Below, piece after piece: positions 7,046-9,076 of a stretch of DNA of 9,076 bases. Within the stretch, counting starts at the first letter, position 1; each line of letters starts with the position of its first letter. The position numbers were made by a program, and so were the translations under genes. The notes beneath the pieces were generated by a model, which did no database searches, had not been told where the DNA came from, and saw nothing but the letters and a program-made list of their open reading frames with translations. The stretch spans positions 1 to 9,076 of the forward strand of contig CAYSLC010000213.1 in NCBI GenBank assembly GCA_964431545.1, given 5' to 3'. Source of the stretch: CAYSLC01 sp964431545 (lineage in GTDB: Bacteria; Desulfobacterota; Desulfobacteria; Desulfobacterales; JAABSP01).

Positions 7046-7786
7046 TTATCGGCCCAGGGTGGCTGAAAGCACGCGGTCCCGGATGTCGTGGAACGCGCCG
7101 TCCGTCTTCATCGCTTTCAAGGCCGCCTCGATCTCCGGGATGATCGCCCGGTTCTTCTTGTGGAGGAACAGGTACAATTCGAGGGAGGCCAAGGGCGGCG
7201 CCATGACCCGGATGTTCTGGATGCCGAGCTGCCGGGCGGTGTAGAGCCCGTCGATCCGGGCGTTCAGGACCACCTCCGCCCGGTCGTTCATCAACAATTT
7301 GAGCAACGACCGCGTCGAATCCATTTTGATGAGGGATTGGGTCCCCTTCACATTGCTTTCGAAGATCTTCCAGCCCCGCATGATGCCCACATGGTAGGGT
7401 TCGAGACTCGACCAGTCTTCCGTGGAAAATTCCTTGTGGATGGAAAAGGCCACGAAATCCCGGGATTCGATGATGGGTTCGTCCACGAGGACCAGATTGG
7501 GATAAAAGTCATCCATCCGCCGGATCCGGCCGATGTCGCCGTCGGATACGCCCGTATTGGCGTCCTGCAAACATCGCTCGGCCGGCATCATCTGGATTTG
7601 GGCCCGGTAGCCCGCCCGCAGAAAGGCTTCCTTTAAAATCAGGTCGAGGTAGCCCGTTTGGTCTTCGGTGGAGTGGGGCGGGGAGTAGCTCGAGTTGAGG
7701 GTATACACCTTCTGATCGGCCGAGGCCGCTGCGGTCATGGTGAAAAAGAGTATTGTCAGAATGAACCAGCGGTAAAGATTCGCCAT
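7046..7786 (-). CDS. Secreted substrate-binding protein (family 3), first gene of sensory operon
   Basis: 246 residues when started at ATG 7786, which is preceded by AGGAG with 8-base spacing. An upstream in-frame ATG at 7864 would add 26 polar residues before the signal peptide and has no such site. Residues 1-23 are a signal peptide (FILTILFFTMTAAASA, cleavage before DQ). The mature part has the family-3 binding fold: YTLNSSYSPPHS, GYLDLILKEAFLRAGY, MMPAERCLQDANTGVSDGD, a second-lobe HVGIMRGWKIFE and the closing helix ALKAMKTDGAFHDI. The PAER-L--AN-G--DGD signature is typical of a group often found singly beside sensor kinases and without permease genes; no ABC permease or ATPase gene is seen here either. 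Inference: it presents a small ligand to the kinase rather than feeding a transporter. Ligand unknown. Confidence 0.88.
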   Translation of the reverse strand: MANLYRWFILTILFFTMTAAASADQKVYTLNSSYSPPHSTEDQTGYLDLILKEAFLRAGYRAQIQMMPAERCLQDANTGVSDGDIGRIRRMDDFYPNLVLVDEPIIESRDFVAFSIHKEFSTEDWSSLEPYHVGIMRGWKIFESNVKGTQSLIKMDSTRSLLKLLMNDRAEVVLNARIDGLYTARQLGIQNIRVMAPPLASLELYLFLHKKNRAIIPEIEAALKAMKTDGAFHDIRDRVLSATLGR

Positions 7787-7906
7787 ATTTTTTCTCCTGT
7801 TGCTGTTTTGGTTGTGAGGAGGCAGCCATCTGAAGATGGGATGGAAAAACGTCTGGGATGCCAAGGTCAGATTTGTTGAGGGGTTTGATGTTCGACGTAT
7901 TTTCTT

Positions 7907-8225
7907 TCAACTGGTCTGGCGGTCGCCCGAAGCACCGAAAATCTCTTTGAGGATTTCGTAGTACCGAGGCCCTGTCATGGGACAGTCTATCAGCTCGTTG
8001 AACTGATCGGCGTCGAGTATCAAATCCGTGGCGATATATTGCGATTTGCTGTTTTTCATTACCCGCTGGTGGTCGTTCGGGGATTTTTATTTTGGCAACG
8101 AGCTTTCCGTCCAGGTAAATGTAGCCTTTTTCATGTTTGCTTCTTCTGCTATGGCCTTTTTGAGATTTGATTTTATTGAGGATCTGGTTTCTAATATCCT
8201 TTTCTTTATAGTCTTTTACCGGCAT
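7907..8225 (-). pseudogene. HicA-like toxin-type small protein, frameshifted
   Basis: Starts MPVKDYKEKDIRNQIL at ATG 8225 and is in frame to KLVAKIKIP; then the coherent protein continues one base over as NDHQRVMKNSKSQYIATDL, QFNELIDCPMTG, RYYEILKEIFG to a TGA at 7909-7907. Removing one G from the run at about 8078-8082 restores 105 residues. A basic N-terminal half with a beta-hairpin (GYIYLDGKLVAKIKIP) and a conserved-looking DH resembles the HicA double-stranded-RNA-binding-like fold (family knowledge: mRNA interferases), but similarity is loose. The LIDCPMT-Y motif is one I associate with unnamed small proteins found in two-gene pairs. The start overlaps the upstream partner's original stop by 10 nt. 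Without the correction the frame runs on with nonsense sequence into the next gene. Confidence 0.6.
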
Positions 8226-8556
8226 TTCGTTATCAGCTTATTGAGAGTTCTTTTTCATGCCTTGGGTTCTTCGCCGAGTTGGTCGTCATCCATTTCATTG
8301 AGGTCGTCGTGAAGATCGAGCAACTGCATCTTCAAATCGTTTACGGCTTCGATTTCATTGTCCCCCTCGCCATGAAGCGCCAGATCCGGAATCAACGATA
8401 CGACTTCGTCATCATATATTTTGTTTGAGAATGACCGTTATGGGTTGATTGAGGTCGTACTCTTCGGTCGGTAGACTGAAGATTTGAACGCTAGCGATGG
8501 GGGACGCATACGTATCCTTTTTTTTCGAAAACTGTAGGTTCAACCTGAAGGGCCAT
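8216..8556 (-). pseudogene. HicB-like partner protein, decayed by two indels and one nonsense change
   Basis: The coherent protein starts MALQVEPTVFEKK at ATG 8556 (GGGG five bases upstream), continues DTYASPIASVQIF, LPTEEYDLNQPITVILKQN, then EVVSLIPDLALHGEGDNE and IEAVNDLKMQLLDLHDDL, and ends KRTLNKLITKCR at TAA 8218-8216. Three lesions break it: an A8 run (8518-8525) that needs A7; a shift in the AT run near 8413-8420 (two bases lost or one gained); and TGA at 8257-8255 where the sense of the sequence calls for Trp (A-stop-KRTL). Repaired length is 113 residues. The VSLIPDL-L-GEGD--EA--DLK segment matches the HicB antitoxin/UPF0150 fold (partial RNase H-like). It is placed upstream of and overlapping its partner, as in many antitoxin-first pairs. 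Confidence 0.6.
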
Positions 8557-8582
8557 GGTTCCCCGTAAAGTATGCTTTAGCA

Positions 8583-8611
8583 ATTATGGAGATTTCGGGT
8601 CTCTGTTTCAA
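8583..8611 (-). promoter_or_regulatory. Sigma-70-type promoter of the HicB/HicA-like pair
   Basis: On the minus strand TTGAAA (8611-8606) and CATAAT (8588-8583) are separated by exactly 17 bases. Transcription would begin near 8576, about 20 bases before the ATG at 8556. No other gene lies close downstream on that strand. Confidence 0.5.
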
Positions 8612-8678
8612 AGAGTTTTCATATTAGACCGAAGTTCTTAGGATTGAAAAATCAATATCTCCTTATTATCATGGATAA

Positions 8679-8692
8679 AAAAATTAATTTTT
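8679..8692. repeat. AT palindrome between the transposase and the HicB-like gene
   Basis: A perfect 14-base palindrome, AAAAATTAATTTTT, flanked by GGA-T and TCC. It lies about 28 bases past the transposase stop. It could act as a weak bidirectional terminator or lie near the end of the second element, but I cannot find the matching terminal repeat because the other end is outside the window. The rest of 8612-8719 shows nothing else I can support. Confidence 0.25.
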
Positions 8693-8719
8693 CCGGTTGT
8701 TGTTCTCCTCGTTTACTGT

Positions 8720-9076
8720 CTACATCCCCACGCCAATTCCACACAAATTGAAAACTCTCTGATGAAAAGGGCTTGGTTGAGTGTGCTGGGTTATTGGTAT
8801 CTCTACTCCATTTTTCTTCACACAGCATTTATTTCGACAACGGGTTTTCATGGCCTCAATGAGCGTATTGAAACTGTGAAGAACATTTCCCTCCGCATCC
8901 TTTTTCGTGATCTTCTTTTTTCTGGCATTGGCAGTGGGCGTCGCCTTTTTTACTGCATCGCGAACAGGCCTGACGTCATCTATGGTTTCATCATGAAATA
9001 ATATTGGCGCCAGATCCTTTCTCATATGCCACACCACATAATACGCCAGCATACAGATAAAAACGTGCGTCCTGAC
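8720..9076 (-). CDS. C-terminal part of a second DDE transposase (IS1634/IS4-superfamily type), 5' end outside window
   Basis: The frame is open from the right window edge (VRTHVFICMLAYYVVWHM) to TAG 8722-8720, 118 residues in view. Seen: the V-IC-MLAYYV-WHMRK-LAPILF helix, a basic KKKITKKDAEG segment, VLHSFNTLIEAM, and a closing HTQPSPFHQRVFNLCGI. Established: the LAYYV-WHMR and T-P-P-Q--A--LLG-like ends are typical of a large group of IS1634/IS4-superfamily transposases. It differs from the transposase at 1562-3185, so it is a different element. The internal ATG at 9052 is unlikely to be the start, since the conserved helix begins upstream of it. No frame break in the part visible. Confidence 0.7.
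   Translation of the reverse strand, partial: VRTHVFICMLAYYVVWHMRKDLAPILFHDETIDDVRPVRDAVKKATPTANARKKKITKKDAEGNVLHSFNTLIEAMKTRCRNKCCVKKNGVEIPITQHTQPSPFHQRVFNLCGIGVGM

Noticed and set aside
7509..7906. Long extension of the HicA-like frame after the shift point
   Set aside because: The meaningful protein continues in the neighbouring frame and stops at 7907; the extension is nonsense overlapping the binding-protein gene.
7787..7906. Promoter for the sensory operon (TTGGCA near 7860 with a 17-base spacer) or a sigma-54 site
   Set aside because: The matching -10 box would be TCCCAT, which is poor, and the GC at the sigma-54 -12 position is absent.
1..9076. tRNA, rRNA and CRISPR arrays
   Set aside because: I saw no cloverleaf sequence, rRNA signature or regularly spaced direct repeats on either strand.

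Overview
The window reads like an accessory region of a Gram-negative chromosome, probably a sulfate-reducing or related Desulfobacterota (deltaproteobacterial) genome. This rests on the C-terminus of an outer-membrane protein at the left edge, a secreted protein with a Cys-Pro-Asp-Asp calcium motif and a dockerin-like cassette, and a periplasmic-binding-protein plus PAS histidine-kinase operon. The taxonomic call is inference from protein style only.

Left part (1-1300, + strand): the last about 60 codons of a probable FadL/OMPP1-type outer-membrane protein, then an intact secreted protein (225-1244) with a signal peptide, a PPC-like beta domain, a carboxypeptidase-regulatory-like fold and one good plus one degenerate dockerin-like repeat. 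A possible terminator follows. Middle-left (1300-3540): a structured leader that can hide a perfect Shine-Dalgarno site behind an 8-base complementary arm stands before a start codon whose gene is cut off after about four codons by an IS1634-like element (about 1446-3237, 13-17 bp terminal inverted repeats). The transposase of that element has two single-base deletions but keeps its D, D and E residues in the combined frames. The other end of the element cuts a CxxC-rich, zinc-ribbon-like gene fragment on the minus strand. The flanks show no target duplication and belong to different genes, so the locus was rearranged and is not a clean insertion.

Middle (3539-7786, all minus strand): a tightly packed sensory operon. 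In transcription order it has a secreted substrate-binding protein (family 3), a two-PAS membrane histidine kinase, a single-domain Rcp1-type response regulator, and a second substrate-binding domain that lacks a visible export signal and loses its C-terminus. Junctions are a 3-nt gap, a 4-nt ATGA overlap and an 8-nt overlap, which suggests translational coupling. The likely scheme is periplasmic ligand sensing relayed by phosphotransfer to a CheY-like output protein.

Right part (7907-9076, minus strand): a two-gene HicB-like/HicA-like pair, overlapping by 10 nt and preceded by a good sigma-70-type promoter, is present only as decayed reading frames (three small indels and one Trp-to-stop change). 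At the right edge the C-terminus of a second, different transposase runs out of the window. The intact 4.2-kb sensory operon lies between two mobile-element-marked, decaying zones.
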